NCBI RefSeq assembly: GCF_022682495.2
Contig: NC_071389.1
Coordinates: 59,914,239-59,978,238 of the forward strand
DNA: 64,000 nucleotides
Origin: Desmodus rotundus
Taxonomy: Eukaryota; Chordata; Mammalia; Chiroptera; Phyllostomidae
Direction of reading: 5' to 3'
Part shown: positions 1-12,369 of the stretch, in pieces
Numbering within the stretch: position 1 is the stretch's first letter
How the letters are laid out: every line of letters starts with the position of its first letter
Made by a program: the position numbers and the translations under genes
Notes under the pieces: generated by a model
Told to the model about the DNA's origin: nothing
Seen by the model: only the letters and a program-made list of their open reading frames with translations
The model's database searches: none

Positions 1-1271
1 ACAGCTCCTAGACCGAAAAGACAAGCCCATAACTTGTCTGAACTGATGTATTGTAGGGTAAAGGCACCTTGCTACTACTACTAGTTGAAGAAAAGTGCCC
101 CAAAAGACTTTTTCTGTTTAATATAAAGAAGAAAATGTATGTAGGAATTAACAGTAAAACAAAGTTTTCCATGGAAATGATAATAAAACTTACCTAATAA
201 ATTCTTATATGAACCGGGGACCCACCATTATATGCACGCTTTTCCTACCCAACACAGCATTATTACAACAGAAATGAAAGTCGTGGTGGCCTTGGTGACG
301 CCCTGTCCAGATCTTCCTTCCTGGCAGTACTTGCTCAAATTCCCCTTCAAGGAAGACTTGTTGTCACAGCTGCCAAGGTTGCTCTTGGCAGGCAGGCTTC
401 AGCTGGCAGCACCTTCAGGGATGGCTTCAGCTGCAGAGAAATTCCTTGCCTAAGGTCACGCTGTTATGAGAGTAGCCCACATCAAATGACTGATGAAAGG
501 TTTATATAAATGCCAGGCCTTTTCAACCCACTCAATGCAGGCAAACATTAAAGGTTGTTTTTTGCTCCAAAGTTTCTCCGTGGGGTTGTCCTCATTGGTA
601 GAGGTTGTCATCGGGCCAGGATCACAACTCAACCACCCCTCATGCCAGACCCTGCTGTCCTCCTGTCCTTTCACTCAGAGTACATATCCTTCTCCTTTCC
701 ACAGAACCCAGTTCAAGATATGTGGTAAGATTTTTGTTAGTACTTTGGCTTCAGAGAGAGAAAAAGGAATTCTGCCAATTCAAACTCCAGGTGGAGCCAT
801 CATTTGCTTGTTGAATTCCTCCATCAATAAGTTAGGCAATGGATGACTATCTCTCAAAAGCAAGGGTAGATCACTTAGAATCAAGGATTCCATGGGAGAG
901 TTACTAACTTTAATTTTCTCTCTCTTTTTTTTTCAATCTCAGTAACTGTTGAGTTCCAGAATTGTTTTTTAAATGGGGCTTCTCTACATAACTCAGCCAA
1001 ATAAGATTTGTTAAGGATTGTAGATTTCATAGTAATTAAAGTGTACACTGGTTTTGCTTGGCAATTTTGGCATTCTAGTTTGTTCACCTTTGCCTGGATG
1101 TGTTCTCTGCATTTCTTTACCTCAAACTCTAGAATCAATCATAGCTCAAAGAACGAATGACTGAAGAGACTCTAAATCACTGACTACACATGATCAGCTT
1201 TATTTCTGGGTCTACTCAGGTCTTAAATACCCTAATTTCATGCTGATTCAGCTTTTTATTTGTTTTCTTGA
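1..1271. other. No gene recognised; unique AT-rich DNA
   Basis: I see no repeat family I can name and no convincing exon. Open frames of 70-117 codons at 232-846 lack homology I recognise and overlap on both strands, which is what chance gives in this composition. Confidence 0.5.
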
Positions 1272-1315
1272 GAATAAATCCCAAGTATATAGCAAAAAAA
1301 AAAAAAAAAAAAAAA
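1272..1315 (+). repeat. AATAAA followed by an A22 tract (possible retrocopy or LINE tail)
   Basis: An AATAAA hexamer at about 1274 is followed roughly 15 bases later by 22 uninterrupted adenines (1294-1315). This is the signature of the 3' end of a retrotransposed transcript. No parent gene is recognisable in the 400 bases upstream, and I found no clear target-site duplication, so a plain poly-A expansion is equally possible. Confidence 0.45.
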
Positions 1316-4229
1316 CAACCTCAGAAAAAATGTCTACTCCTTCATTCACATCTCTGCTTATAAAATTCTAGTTCCTCTTTTGCAGCCTCCACTGGTATAC
1401 TCTACCCACAGAGTTTCATGCAGACTGCTTTTTTCATGACTTCTTGGTGACCTAAATCTTCAATTTGATTGGAAACTTTGGATAAAATATTCTTTAGAAA
1501 GCCCTAAAAAATGTTCCACTTAACTTTACCCATACATTCACATCGATCCTTTTCCCAACCCTGAGCAGCAGGGATTTGGACCTCTTTTCCAATTCATGCC
1601 ACAAGTAGCTGAGTCTGTGTTCAGGCTAGAACATGCCAAAGTAATTTTGGTGTCCATGCCTATAAAAAATTAATAAGAAGAAAGATGTCCCGATATATGG
1701 ATGAAAAAGTGGTACTATCACTCAATTAGAGTATACCACATAATTAAGGCATGGCTCTGACCATTAAGAGGTTATATTAACATATCTCTTATGAATGATT
1801 CAATGTCCTCAAAATTATAACCAAGATTTCCCAACCTGGAAGTTGAGGCCATATACCTTGTAACTATATACCTAATAGTCCAAGACCTGTCTTCATTCCT
1901 GTTGGGAAAGGCAGTTTTGCATGCCTTTTGTCTTTTGTCCTCTACTCAGCCACACAAGAATGGGCTTGGGGCCTGGAGCGCTTTCTTACCTAGAGATAAA
2001 GAGCCCACCCATCCTATTCCATGTTTGTTACATTGTGTGAGTATATTTTTCCCTGTTTCATGCTAATTGTGTGCCCTTTAATTCTTCTTAGCCAGGTACA
2101 TCATATGGCACCTGGCCAACCCCCTTACTAATGTCTCTCTTCCTTTCGGAGGGGATGAGGTCGTTCCACTGCAGCTCAGGAAGGATCCATGTGGTCAAGT
2201 TGTACTGCGTGAGCTGCCAAGACAGACCCTCTGGTTTGGGAGACCAATGCCCAACATCAAAGCTGATCTTGCTCTGTCTCTATGTGAGTAAAATGTTCCC
2301 ATCCAGTGTCTGACTGAGTTGAGTTTTTCTTGGTGATGCAATACTAAGATTCAATGGGCAGATGTATTTAGAGTCCTTCCCTGGGACTGGTCACTGGTGC
2401 AAGGTACTCTTCTAAACAGTCCCCTACTACATCTTTCATATTCAATCATTCTTACAATTATAAGAGAAAACTCTCTTAAACTTATAAATTAGATACAAAT
2501 TCAAGTTTTTAAAACTGTCACCTGTCACACAAAATTAATTCTTTATGAAGCTTACAAATACTAAACAAGAATTATCAAATGAAAAGATTGATTTAGATTT
2601 AGATACATATAAAATATGTATAAATATCACCAGTTGTGAACCTGAAGCCCTATTTGCAATTAAGTTTAAGTACTTCTATAACAAAATTAAATATATCAGC
2701 TATCAACTTTTCCCATGTCAACAATAAGTTCATATCAAGTAGGGTAACTTTCTTTGTATTTGTCCTCAGAAGAAAAGTTCAGCAAACAGATTTTAGGTTT
2801 CTATATTTATTTTTGGAGGTCAGATCAGGTGATGATATTAGTCAAAAAAAGTTAATATCCAAAAGCCAAGAACCTTGCATTCTTGTCCCCAAATGGCCTG
2901 ATTATGTTGTAGAATAAAATCTTCATTTCTATTCATAAATTATTCCCAAGGGGGAAAAAAGGAACAATGACTTGATGAGATTAAAAGGGCTGTGTGGGAC
3001 ACCACCTTTAACTTCATCTACCATTTTTCATAACACAGGCCTCTCTGTTCTCCCCTTCCCAATATTCAACCCCTGCCCCCATTACTGATTTGATAAAGCA
3101 CAAAGAAGAAACATTCTAATTCAATTGGCCTACCCTGGTTGAAAATAATCTGGGGGAAAGAAAAGGTCAAGACTGTAGCAAAGTTCTCTTCATTAAGAAG
3201 ATGTAATAAGCAGATCATAAACACTCTGTGATTGCTAAAAGCATGAAATAATATTCACAATGAAAGGAACTCAGCAATAAAAAAAGAGTTTCATTAAATA
3301 GAAATGAGAAAGTTTAGTGACCCTTACCATATCTAAGGATATTCTCAGAATTTCGCAAAAGGAAGCAAAAATACATACATTGAGAGAATGTTTTCAAGAT
3401 TGCTTTCTAAAATGATTACGGCAATTACAGACACAATCTGGCAGAAGGGCCATAGATCTTGCCACCAAGCCAAGATTCATCCCATTGGTCACCTCTGTGC
3501 CCTATCTTTGAAATTTCCTCTCTTATTTTTTAAAAATGATGGTATGTTGCTCTCTTGCTTACATCCATCAAACCTAATTTTCAGAACTTAGGAATTCTGT
3601 TGCTGTACTTGACTAAATGGAGTCTTAACCCCTTTTATCTTTTTGGAATTATATCATCTGGCCAGACAGCCCTTGTTCTGCCTGGAGTCTTACTGGCTGG
3701 CTCATTCCTTATATTTTTTTATTAATCTTTTACTACATCAATATTGACAGAAGAATGTGCTTATAGCAGAACAACAATGCTTTAAAATGTAAAATATATT
3801 TATTTCCCGTGAAGTTCAAACTTCACAATTCCAGGAAAGAATGTGAACTATCGGAGAGCCTTAACCTAAATGGCTTGAACTAAAAGTTAAATATACTGAC
3901 TTCTCTCACACAGAGGCAATGATTCATAAGGGGTCTTCCTAAAACACACTTCAACTTGGAAAACATATAATTTTTTGATACATGAAAAGTCCTTAGTCAT
4001 TTGATTTTTGTTGTCAGATAATTTTTTTGGCAATATAAAGATGGCACTGGCATCTTGAGAAATGATATCTAAATAAGTTTCTGACACAAAACCTCAATGG
4101 AGTGGTTTAAAAAAATTTTTTATCCATGCAATAGGTGTAAGGTTGTGAACAGTTGAAAAAACAGCCTAGCTCCTGTTTCACTTTTTATTTGGAATTCTTG
4201 CAACTCTGTCACTGAACATCTTGAATTTG
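1316..4229. other. No gene recognised; mostly unique DNA
   Basis: Unique AT-rich sequence. A weak MIR-like stretch may lie at 2390-2460 ('caaggtactcttctaaacag', then a region like the MIR centre), but it is too diverged to claim. No splice-flanked open frame stands out. Confidence 0.45.
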
Positions 4230-4800
4230 TTTTGCATGTCATCAACTGTGTGCGCTGAAGATTTTTTTATCCTTTATTAACTACACAATCAAAGTCTCAG
4301 GCCCTGCATGATTCTCCAGAATTTGTGGCTTTCAGATCAGCAGTGCCCCAGTTCAAGAAGAAAATTGCTTTCCTACAGTGTTATTCAAAGGGTCTTGCTT
4401 CCATTTTATCTTTTATTTAATGCTGTGGTGTCATCTCGGGCCTGTGTCATCTAGTTTGCGAGGGCTGCAATTATTTGATAGGCAGCAACCAGTGACATTT
4501 TTCTCCCTCGTTTTTTTATTTGATAAGTACAAGTTAAAAATTATTGTCATTAAAGTATTAGGTGCCTATGTAATGATTGGGGCAGTTTACACAAGGGCCA
4601 TAAGGGCTTCGCTGTAAAGCAAATACAAAAGACTTCTCTCTGAAAAGAGGGGTGCTGCGGAATTAGCTGAAGGGTCCTGACAGCCAAGGCTTCAATTACC
4701 TGCATTATCACCACGTTAGTTCCCTGATGACTGATAGGATGGTAGCAATCTGATATTCCTGGTATTTGGCCAAAGACCCTGGATTAATTCTTGGCAAGAA
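4230..4800. promoter_or_regulatory. Candidate conserved non-coding block
   Basis: Repeat-free sequence that is richer in unbroken, non-simple words than its flanks. It holds several AT-core homeodomain-like words (gcaattattt, tcattaaag, ggaattagctg, tcaattacctgcattat) and retains CpGs (ctcgggc, ttgcgagg, tgcggaat, cacgttag). The look is that of a deeply conserved developmental enhancer. This is inference from texture only; no alignment was possible. Confidence 0.3.
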
Positions 4801-5047
4801 AGTAAAATTTTTTGTTTTGTTTTTTCCTCACATGGAGTAAGGGTTCTTATTGCTCTGGCTCAATCAACCTCAGACAGCCACTGGTTATAAAAAGCCAACC
4901 TAAAATTCACTTTAAAAAGTAATGAATTGATCAGCCTATAAGAATGGATAGTCTTCCATAGAATGCTGAAGCATGTCTCTGATTTTTCGTCTCCCTCTGC
5001 CCACATGTAACCCTTAGCGTTGATAGTATTTTTAAGTCCTTACGGGG

Positions 5048-5250
5048 AGACTGAGTGCTGTACTTCATAGAGTTCATTTCATCATTGTCACAACCCATGA
5101 AGTAGGCACTGCCACTTGTACCTTTCAGATAAAGAAATTGAGGTGTGAGAAGTAAAGTGACTTTTGTATAAATTTACACATACAGTAATTGGTGAATCTG
5201 GGTTAGCACCCAGAAAGTCAAGACTACAAAAGCTATGCTCACAATCACCC
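5048..5250 (+). repeat. MIR SINE fragment
   Basis: The stretch 'cacaacccatgaagtaggca' followed by 'cagataaagaaattgaggtg' and 'gtgaatctgggttagcaccc' follows the order of the mammalian MIR core and tail (cattttacagatgaggaaactgaggc... region). It is diverged, as expected of a pre-eutherian insertion. Confidence 0.8.
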
Positions 5251-5729
5251 CACTGCATTTTATACATATCATCATCTATTTATCTAACCATCTGAGAATA
5301 ATTATGTTTTTGTGAAATATGTTATCACACTAGAAATATCTATGATATGATGAAATGAGAAGATTAAATCCTTGCATAATTCTCCTACTGAAAGATTTTT
5401 CTCTCAGTATCTCATTATTGTCTTTCAGAATTTGCATTTCCTTTCTCTCACTCTCACTTATTTAATATCCTATTTAATATCCTACTTTTAAAGTTAACAT
5501 TATATCATAAGCCTTTCATGACATTAAATATAATATTCTTCAAAAAAACTAATCTTAATAACAACAGAATAGTCCATTAAATAGCTACATTTGAAGTACA
5601 TTTTATGTTAAGAAATAATAGCTTCTTTCAAGAAGTACTTGTCTCTTGCTCTGTTTTCGTTCCCACACAGACTCCAGGTATGAGCACATAACTCAGGCCT
5701 TGTCTATTAAAGTACCAAATATTTAGTCT
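5251..5729. other. No gene recognised
   Basis: AT-rich unique sequence with a short internal duplication 'tttaatatcctatttaatat' at about 5461. Nothing else is supported. Confidence 0.5.
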
Positions 5730-5938
5730 CACCCTGGTTGGTGTGACTCAGTGGACTGAGCACCAGCCTGCAAACCAAATGGTTGCCAGTTCGATTCCCA
5801 GGCAGGGCACATGCCTGGGTTGTGGGTCAGGTCCCCAGTAGGGGGCATGCAAGAGGCAAACACACACTGATATTTCCCTCTCTCTCTCTCTCCCTCCCCC
5901 TCTCTAAAAATAAATAAATAAAATCTTTATTAACAAAA
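5730..5938 (+). mobile_element. VES-type SINE (bat tRNA-derived)
   Basis: The head 'accctggttggtgtgactca' is followed by 'gttcgattcccaggcagggc' (B-box region), 'gcctgggttgtgggtcaggt', the 'aagaggcaaacacacactga' segment, a (CT)n tract and an AAATAAAT tail. It is a Pol III-derived, non-autonomous retroposon mobilised by L1. Sequence features place it in the Chiroptera-specific family. Confidence 0.93.
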
Positions 5939-5979
5939 ATGAATATTTAGTCACTTTTTAAGATCCTCACACAAGGATA

Positions 5980-6189
5980 TTTTTTTATTATTGATTTTAG
6001 AGAGAGAGGAAAAGAGGGAGACAGAGAGAAACATCAATGTGTGAGAGACACATCAATCAGTTGCCTCCTGTATGCACCTACTGAGGATTGAACCTGCAGA
6101 CTAGGTATGTGCCTGGGCTGGGAATCAAACCCACAACCTTTTGGTATACTGGACAATGCTCCAACCAACTGAGTAACCTGACCAGGGCT
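5980..6189 (-). mobile_element. VES-type SINE, opposite orientation
   Basis: Read on the minus strand the element ends at the 'agccctggtcaggttactca' head (6189 inward) and has the 'tttgattcccagcccaggca' B-box region; its tail (atttttttattattg) faces left. It is about 25% diverged from the neighbour at 5730. Together the two copies form a tail-to-tail inverted pair about 40 bases apart. Confidence 0.88.
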
Positions 6190-6190
6190 C

Positions 6191-6280
6191 TTCACTTTTT
6201 TTTTTTTAATCTGAGATGGGCATATAACTTCACTTTTTATTTTATTTTATTTTATTTTTACCTGAGATGGGTAAATAGCT
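6191..6280 (+). repeat. Local tandem duplication with a T-rich / (TTTTA)n core
   Basis: The unit 'ttcactttttttt...tctgagatgggcatataact' at 6191-6229 recurs at 6230-6280 as 'tcactttttattttatttta...cctgagatgggtaaatagct', with the T-run converted to a (TTTTA)n microsatellite. It adjoins the head of the preceding SINE. Confidence 0.75.
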
Positions 6281-6579
6281 CCAAAGGATCCAATGTGACC
6301 TCTCATAAAAAGTTGCTGAAATTATTGGAAAGAGACACTATCTGTTGGTGTTCCTACATTGATCCCGAAGCTAGGATTTCCTGTGAGAGACGAGAATAAG
6401 GCTATCGCTGAGGAGAGCTCGTTGAAATACTGTGAGCTAGGTTTCTCATTCTGTTGTGTGACATCTAGCCTCGCCTGCTGGTTGATTTAACCTTCAACTT
6501 CCAATTTATATGAGACAATAAAACTCTTTTTTTTCTTTTTTTTTTCTTTTGCGTAAAACCAGCAGCATAAGTCCATGAA

Positions 6580-6900
6580 GTAAGAACATGTGTGTATGGC
6601 TGAAGAAAAGCAGAGAGGCCAGTGTGGTGAGTAAGGCAAGGGAAATGGCAAGAGATAAACACAGAAAGCTAGCATGGGTCAAATCACACAGGGTCTTTAA
6701 AGGTCTTTCTAAGGAAATTGGCCTTAGAAAGTAAGAGAGAAGGGCAACATTGAGGGTTTATGTGAAGAGAACTGGCAATAAGTGACACATGCCTAAAAAG
6801 ATGACTCTGATCATTGTGTTAGGATAGTCTGGGGAGGCAGTGATGGGAGATGAGTAAATACAAAGCTATTGCAACAGTCGGGAAAGAGTTGATAAACATC
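6580..6900 (-). mobile_element. L2 LINE fragment
   Basis: On the plus strand the words 'agagaggccagtgtggtgag', 'cacagggtctttaaagg', 'gatgactctgatcattgtgt' and 'caaagctattgcaacagtcg' run in the order of the L2 antisense consensus (gccagtgtggctgg... gggccttgtaggcc... gatcactctggctgct... ggctattgcaatagtccagg). This gives a minus-strand L2 ORF2/3' fragment. Confidence 0.75.
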
Positions 6901-7892
6901 TTTTTCAGGATTTTGGCCTGGATATAGTGCTCTCTCTGCTGCCCTCTGCCCCCAGAGGGTTCCTGGGTGCAGACATGGTGGGAAAGTTTGAGACTGGGCA
7001 CAGGCTCAGTGTACTGATTTTCAGGGCAGAGCCCGTGGCCCTGTGAGTGTACTCTTCCTATGAGTATCTCTGTGCCCGCGGTAGTGTGGAATTAAATGGC
7101 AAATAAAAACCTCTATGACAGGGTAAGAGTGATTCCTTCAATTGGAAAAGAAGAAATCTTTCCGCTTTGTGAACAAAGGGCCCTACAATTTCCTCTTTCT
7201 CCAGGCCCCACCAATCATTCAGCCGGCCCTGTACAGAAAGTTCATTTCAATAGTGTAAGGAATAGTTGAGACATAAAAAAGGCTGGAATAAACCACTCTC
7301 ATGTAAGGAAGGATTTTGAATGGAGACTAGAATCAATGTATACTTTTTAATGTGTCTTTCTTTGGGGAGGATGGATTATCTGAGCATTGTTGAATGTCAA
7401 TGGGCAGGAGTCAGTGGAGAGAGAGATAATAAGAGAAGAAAGTAATAAATGACAGAGCAAAGCACCGGGGAAGCAAGAGAAGATGGAAGGGTCTTGCCAC
7501 ATCAGCTCCTTCAGGCAGAATTGTGAGCATATTTAACATTGAAATGACTAGCGGATAGTTGGCTGAGCATCTTTCATCAGAAAGTGTTAAGCATTTCTTG
7601 TGGGGGCTTGGCAGACAGGAACCTGGGAAAAGAAGGAGAAATATCTCATCAGAAAATGGATGTTAGGGTTTAAATAAGAATGTAAAGGTAGACACATCTT
7701 GAGGACTAAAAGTAGATGAATAGAGAATTTATATGTGGTGTGAATATAATATTCAGTCATTTAAAAAAGGCAAGATCATCTTAAAAGAAAATGAGCAAAG
7801 TAAGTGAACAAGAGCTTAAAGAGACAGAATATGTGTTTTAGAGATATCAATCAGAGTACTGCTAGTCAGTGGAAAGGTTCCATCTATGGTCA
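6901..7892. other. No gene recognised
   Basis: Purine-rich unique DNA with no named repeat. A GC-richer patch at 6940-7090 (tgcccccagagggttcctgg, then gtgcccgcggtagtg) is not an obvious exon. Confidence 0.45.
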
Positions 7893-8490
7893 GATGGAAT
7901 GTATTTGTAGTAGTCCTGTACTTTGCACATAGCAGATATTTGGCAAAAATTTGTTGAACAAACTCCAGACTGTGCTAGCCCCATTCTCGATCTCCATTAG
8001 ACTGTTTCCTGTGACAGCACCAGACTGGGGTGTGTGGTGTGAGTAGACACCCAGGGCTGTCAATTGGAATGGCTGAAAATTGCAGGCTTCTGCCCATTTC
8101 TCTGGGTTCAAATTTCATGACCCCTTTATTTATAATGTCTCCTCCCATTACTGCATAACAAAAACATGGGCTCGTTTATCACTCCTACTCCTTCCTTTGC
8201 ATATGCTACCTTTTCTGCCCATAATTGGTCCCCAGTGTGAAGACCTCCTGCTGGGCCCAAATTCCAAATTCAACTTCTGTGAAACCTTTCTTGACATCCT
8301 CTCGCATAGACATATTGCCACAGTATCTTGTACATAATTCAAATTTTGATATGACTTTAATTACACTTTATATGTCTTCTTTCTGCTACAGTGATTTCCT
8401 TACCAGTGGGGATGCATTACTATAGCCCCTAGTATACATACACACAAGTCATGAGGTAGGTGCTCACTAATTGCTTGCAGACTGACTAAT
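7893..8490 (+). mobile_element. L2 LINE 3' fragment(s)
   Basis: Between 8170 and 8490 the order 'gaaacctttcttgacatcct', 'cacagtatcttgtacat', 'cctagtatacatacacacaa' and 'gtaggtgctcactaattg' follows the L2 3' end (ggccttccctgacc... agtgcctggcacatagtaggtgctcaataaat). A second short piece at 7893-7965 ends similarly (tttgcacatagcagatattt). Confidence 0.6.
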
Positions 8491-9165
8491 TGGCTATATG
8501 AAAGGTCAGTTAATCAGTGACATGCACAATGGTAGAGAGGAAGAACAATGACCCAAGAGTAGCGATGACATTTGTCATTTATTGTCACTTAGTATCCATT
8601 TCTCTTTTATCTTTTAGACAGAAACATGTTTAGAAGTGTCTGTCCCTTCCCATGGCCTCTCCATACTGCCAAGTGCATCCCAAACTCTATCAGGTGTGAA
8701 AAAAAAAGCCTGAGTCCAACCAGCTGCTAGCAGCCATCTTAAAGGGAAATCCTGGGAGCAGAGCAGGGAGGATCTGGTCACAGTGTGAGGGCAGCCTCTC
8801 TGAAGCCAGCATTTCCTCTGGACATTTTGATCATGTAAACCAGTTCTTAACTGCTTAAGGTGTATTGTGTTGGGCATTCTATTATCTATAGCCCAAGCGT
8901 TCTACCTGTATCAGTCATGCTGGTTGTTTTTACTGGGTTTGCAGCCACAGAGAATCATGCTTATGGAGATGTCAAATAAACACATTTGACTCCGTGGAAA
9001 TAAGTCCTGCTCAGCAGTAGAAGGCCATGGCCATGAATGCAACAGTCTTTTGACCCTTCTGCAGTCGGACTCTCAGTATTTGACAGGTTGGGGGTAAGAC
9101 TGATGCTTTCAGCCTCTCTCTCTCTCTGTCTTTCTTTTTTAATAGTGTTCTTTTTAAAGTTATTT
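8491..9165. other. No gene recognised
   Basis: Unique sequence. The 87-codon minus-strand open frame at 8614-8877 has no recognisable domain or splice context. Confidence 0.45.
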
Positions 9166-9373
9166 TTAAAAAGATTTTATTTATTTCTTTTTAGACAGAG
9201 GAGAAGGGAGGGTGAAAGAGAGGGAGAGAAATATCAATGTGTGATTGCCAATCGCATGCCCCTTACTGGGGACCTGGCCAGCAACCCAGGTATGTGCCCT
9301 GACTGGGAATCAAACCAGTGACCGTTTGGTTCACAGGTCGGTGCTCAATCCACTGAGCCACACCAGCCAGGGC
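9166..9373 (-). mobile_element. VES-type SINE
   Basis: The minus-strand head 'ggccctggctggtgtggctc' ends at 9373. The B-box region 'ggtttgattcccagtcaggg' is intact, and the left-hand tail is 'aaaaagattttatttatttc'. It is one of the less diverged copies here. Confidence 0.93.
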
Positions 9374-11379
9374 CTTCTACCTTTCTCAAGGATGCCTGAG
9401 TCCTGACCCTTACTATACTCTGATCCAATACAATGTTATATTCATGACTTTTATCTTTTTATTATATGTACTGTTCTCACATCTTTTGAAACTAGGAGAA
9501 TCTTGAGCAGGTGTGTGTCTGTGTGTGTATATGTAGCATTGGCCCACTGCAATGAAAAAGAAATGCATATTACAACTTCCCGTGCATAAAAATTTCAGAA
9601 TACCCATTCCCTCCAAAAATAAAAGCCCCACATAGACCCTAGTAAAGTTTCCATAAATAAGACTGATTCACAGCTTCCAAATTTTCAATTGAACTTCTCC
9701 ATTTGGGCAAAAAATAGAGTACATGCATCCTTGACTGCTTCTTTGTTGCTGAGTAGATCACCTTTCCCAGACTCCGCATCTTGTATCCATTACCATGTCG
9801 TATATTGAAGGCTGCCATCCCCCCTGTCTGCGCTCTGTTAACCTTTCCTCCCCATTCATGCTGAGACAAAGCCGGGGTTGGTTCGTGGCTCTTCCCCTTC
9901 AGTGACTTCCACTTTACGACTAACTCCTCCAGCTAACTCCTCCTCTCTTTGTCAGGTCCCTGAAGCTTCCTGGCACCTCTCTCACCAATAAAACCGAAGA
10001 CACAGGCTTAAGAATATTATGTGTGACATTTCAGAATGGAGAAAAAAGCTGAAATGTTTTTACTCTCTTTACCCTGTCCCCCAAGAGAGGACACCAGTGA
10101 AACCTTTGAAACAGTAAATAAACTTGAACTTGTGAGTGTTGAAAGGCTCTCTGGCGAGTCACAGAAGCATGTTCACCGGCTCAGCCTCCAAAGGCCTGCT
10201 GAGGGGAAGATTCAACTATCTCCTCAGGCAAGTCCTGAGTAACTCCCTGCTGTGAGAGCAGTAAGCCCTTTTTCTCCCCCTTCAACAGAGAATTTCTTTC
10301 TAGATGCAATAACCCTTAACCTAGACTGGTGCATAACACGATTCCCTTCTGAGAGGGTCCTTGGAAACCTCCTTGCTACAAGGAATGTCTAATAGCCTGG
10401 TTCAGCCTGATCGACAGCTATTTTGCCATCATACTTAATACCGTTTGTCTAAAACAGGTATCCATTTTTTTCTGATGAAGAAAATTGGCACATTCTACAT
10501 TGGCAAATTAAAAGAAATTTTTAATATAAGAGGAAAATAAGAAGTGTATTAGGAGGAACTCCGATATCCATCCTCCCCAAAATGCTATTGTAGTCATTCT
10601 CACCCTTCCAAACACTGTCACATACCCATTATGCTGTCACAGATCAGTGTACAATTGATGGAGAATAAGATTGAGACAGTCCATCAATCTAATGTCACAC
10701 CATGTAATAAAAGTCTACAGAAATCCTGTAAACGCTAGTTATACCGCCAGCTACAGCTCCCAAGTGCCGATTGGTGTAAAATGTTTTAAGTGGCTATAAA
10801 TAGGTAATATGTCCTAAGGAAAGCCTGACTCTTAGTGGTATTGAAAAGAGAAAATAGCAGAAATTACAGATTATTACCAATGGAAATAAGGCCAGAGGGC
10901 ACTAGCAGGAGGAGATAGGTCTGGGGAGATAAATGAAAAGAAGAGAGCCCCGTGTCAAACAGTCTTTCTGACTCACTATTTATAATTGTCTGTGTGCTTA
11001 AGGCCTTTATGAGTACATGAAAAAAAATTACAACCTTCACTGAAATTGCAAGAATTTAAAGTCTGCTGTCTAGTTCAATCTTTGTTTAGAAGAGTTCTAT
11101 GGTTGATGAAAAACTGAGGCACAATGGGGTTATTTTATTTATTAATTTGTAAAAAGCTAAAATAAATGTAATTACATAAAATATCAGAGTATCATTCCTG
11201 TATTTAACCATTACTCTGACTTTTTTTTATGAATGGCTTCTTAATCCTAAAATGAATTTACTGGAGTATTTTTATTTGTTCATGTGTTTATCTTCACTTT
11301 GAGGCCATTGTATATTGTTGAGCACTTTGAAAATCTCATAAAAGTTACTGTTTAATGAAAACATAAATTGACATTTGTG
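9374..11379. other. No gene recognised; unique DNA
   Basis: No exon or named repeat is supported. At 9990 'ccaataaaaccgaaga' sits in a CT-rich, LTR-like stretch (9860-10000) that I cannot classify. At 10893 the word 'agagggcacta' matches the core of the CTCF consensus (AGRKGGCRSY), but the flanking CCASY half is poor. Confidence 0.4.
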
Positions 11380-11600
11380 TGGAGACCCACAAAGTTTCTG
11401 TTAGCAGATGTGTGTCGTGGTTTTGAATGACCGGGCGGTGGTTTGAGGAACTGCGGATGATGTCATGGCGGCAGAAAGCATCAGCTTCCCGTGCGGGGAA
11501 CCAAGCTGCCAGCCTTTATGTTAGAACAAGAGTGTATCAGCACTCTGGTTCATGTACACTAATGTAGGCGTTACCACTAAAACAACTTAAATAAATGCGT
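11380..11600. promoter_or_regulatory. CpG-retaining block, candidate regulatory element
   Basis: In an AT-rich surround this block keeps seven or more CpGs (gtgtcgtgg, gaccgggcggtgg, ctgcggatg, tggcggcag, cccgtgcgggga, gtaggcgtt) and a CRE/AP-1-like 'gatgatgtcatgg'. Methylated neutral mammalian DNA loses CpGs quickly, so retention suggests constraint or hypomethylation. No open reading frame spans it. Confidence 0.3.
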
Positions 11601-12369
11601 AATAACTGTGACAGTAGTATTTTTTTTAAAGAATTGAATCACATTTTGTGTAGGCTAGCAAACCCAAAATTTATAAGGCAGGCTGGCAGACTTGAAACTC
11701 AGGCAAGAGTTAATGCTGCAATCTTGCAGCAGAATTTCCTTGATAGGAAACCTCAGTTTTTACTCTTAAGACCTTAAATGACTGGATGAGGTCAAGTCGC
11801 CTTAGTGTGTTATCATCTACTTAAAGTCAACTGACTGTAAATATTAACCATATCTACAAAATGCCTTCATAAAAACATCAATATTAGTGTCTGATTAGTA
11901 AAAGTACTGCTACCTCGCCAAGTGGACACGCTAAACAAACCATCACAAGTAATGAGAAGGATACTATTTTAAGTTGTGGTTTACTATAAAGCTGCATTGC
12001 CTTCTTTGCCTAAGGGTATATCTATAAATGTGCCTCTAATTTCCGTTTTTATATCATTTCTGAAAACAGGTCTAAATGATTCACTTAATTGGCTATAATT
12101 TACCTCAAAATTTTGATTCACCAAACAGGAGTGAAAACTCCAAGCTGGTCATCTTTTTCCAAAATTTTATTAAGCTCTACTACAAATCATAAAATAAAAT
12201 TCACTTTATTATGTTAAAAATAGAGATTTTCTGCAAAAATTCTTTATCTTCTTTTGATACATTGCCTCAATTTACAAATGTTTGATGATTCACTTCTTCC
12301 TCTTCATATATGCATATATATATATATATATATATACATATACCTCTATGTATATGCATGCATGTGTGC
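11601..12369. other. No gene recognised; contains a (TA)n microsatellite
   Basis: AT-rich unique DNA. A (TA)n run occupies about 12307-12338, followed by 'tgtatatgcatgcatg'. The open frame across it is produced by the microsatellite. Confidence 0.5.

Noticed and set aside
10885..10910. CTCF-like site 'ccagagggcactagcag'
   Set aside because: The AGRKGGCRSY core matches, but the CCASY half does not; such partial matches are common by chance.
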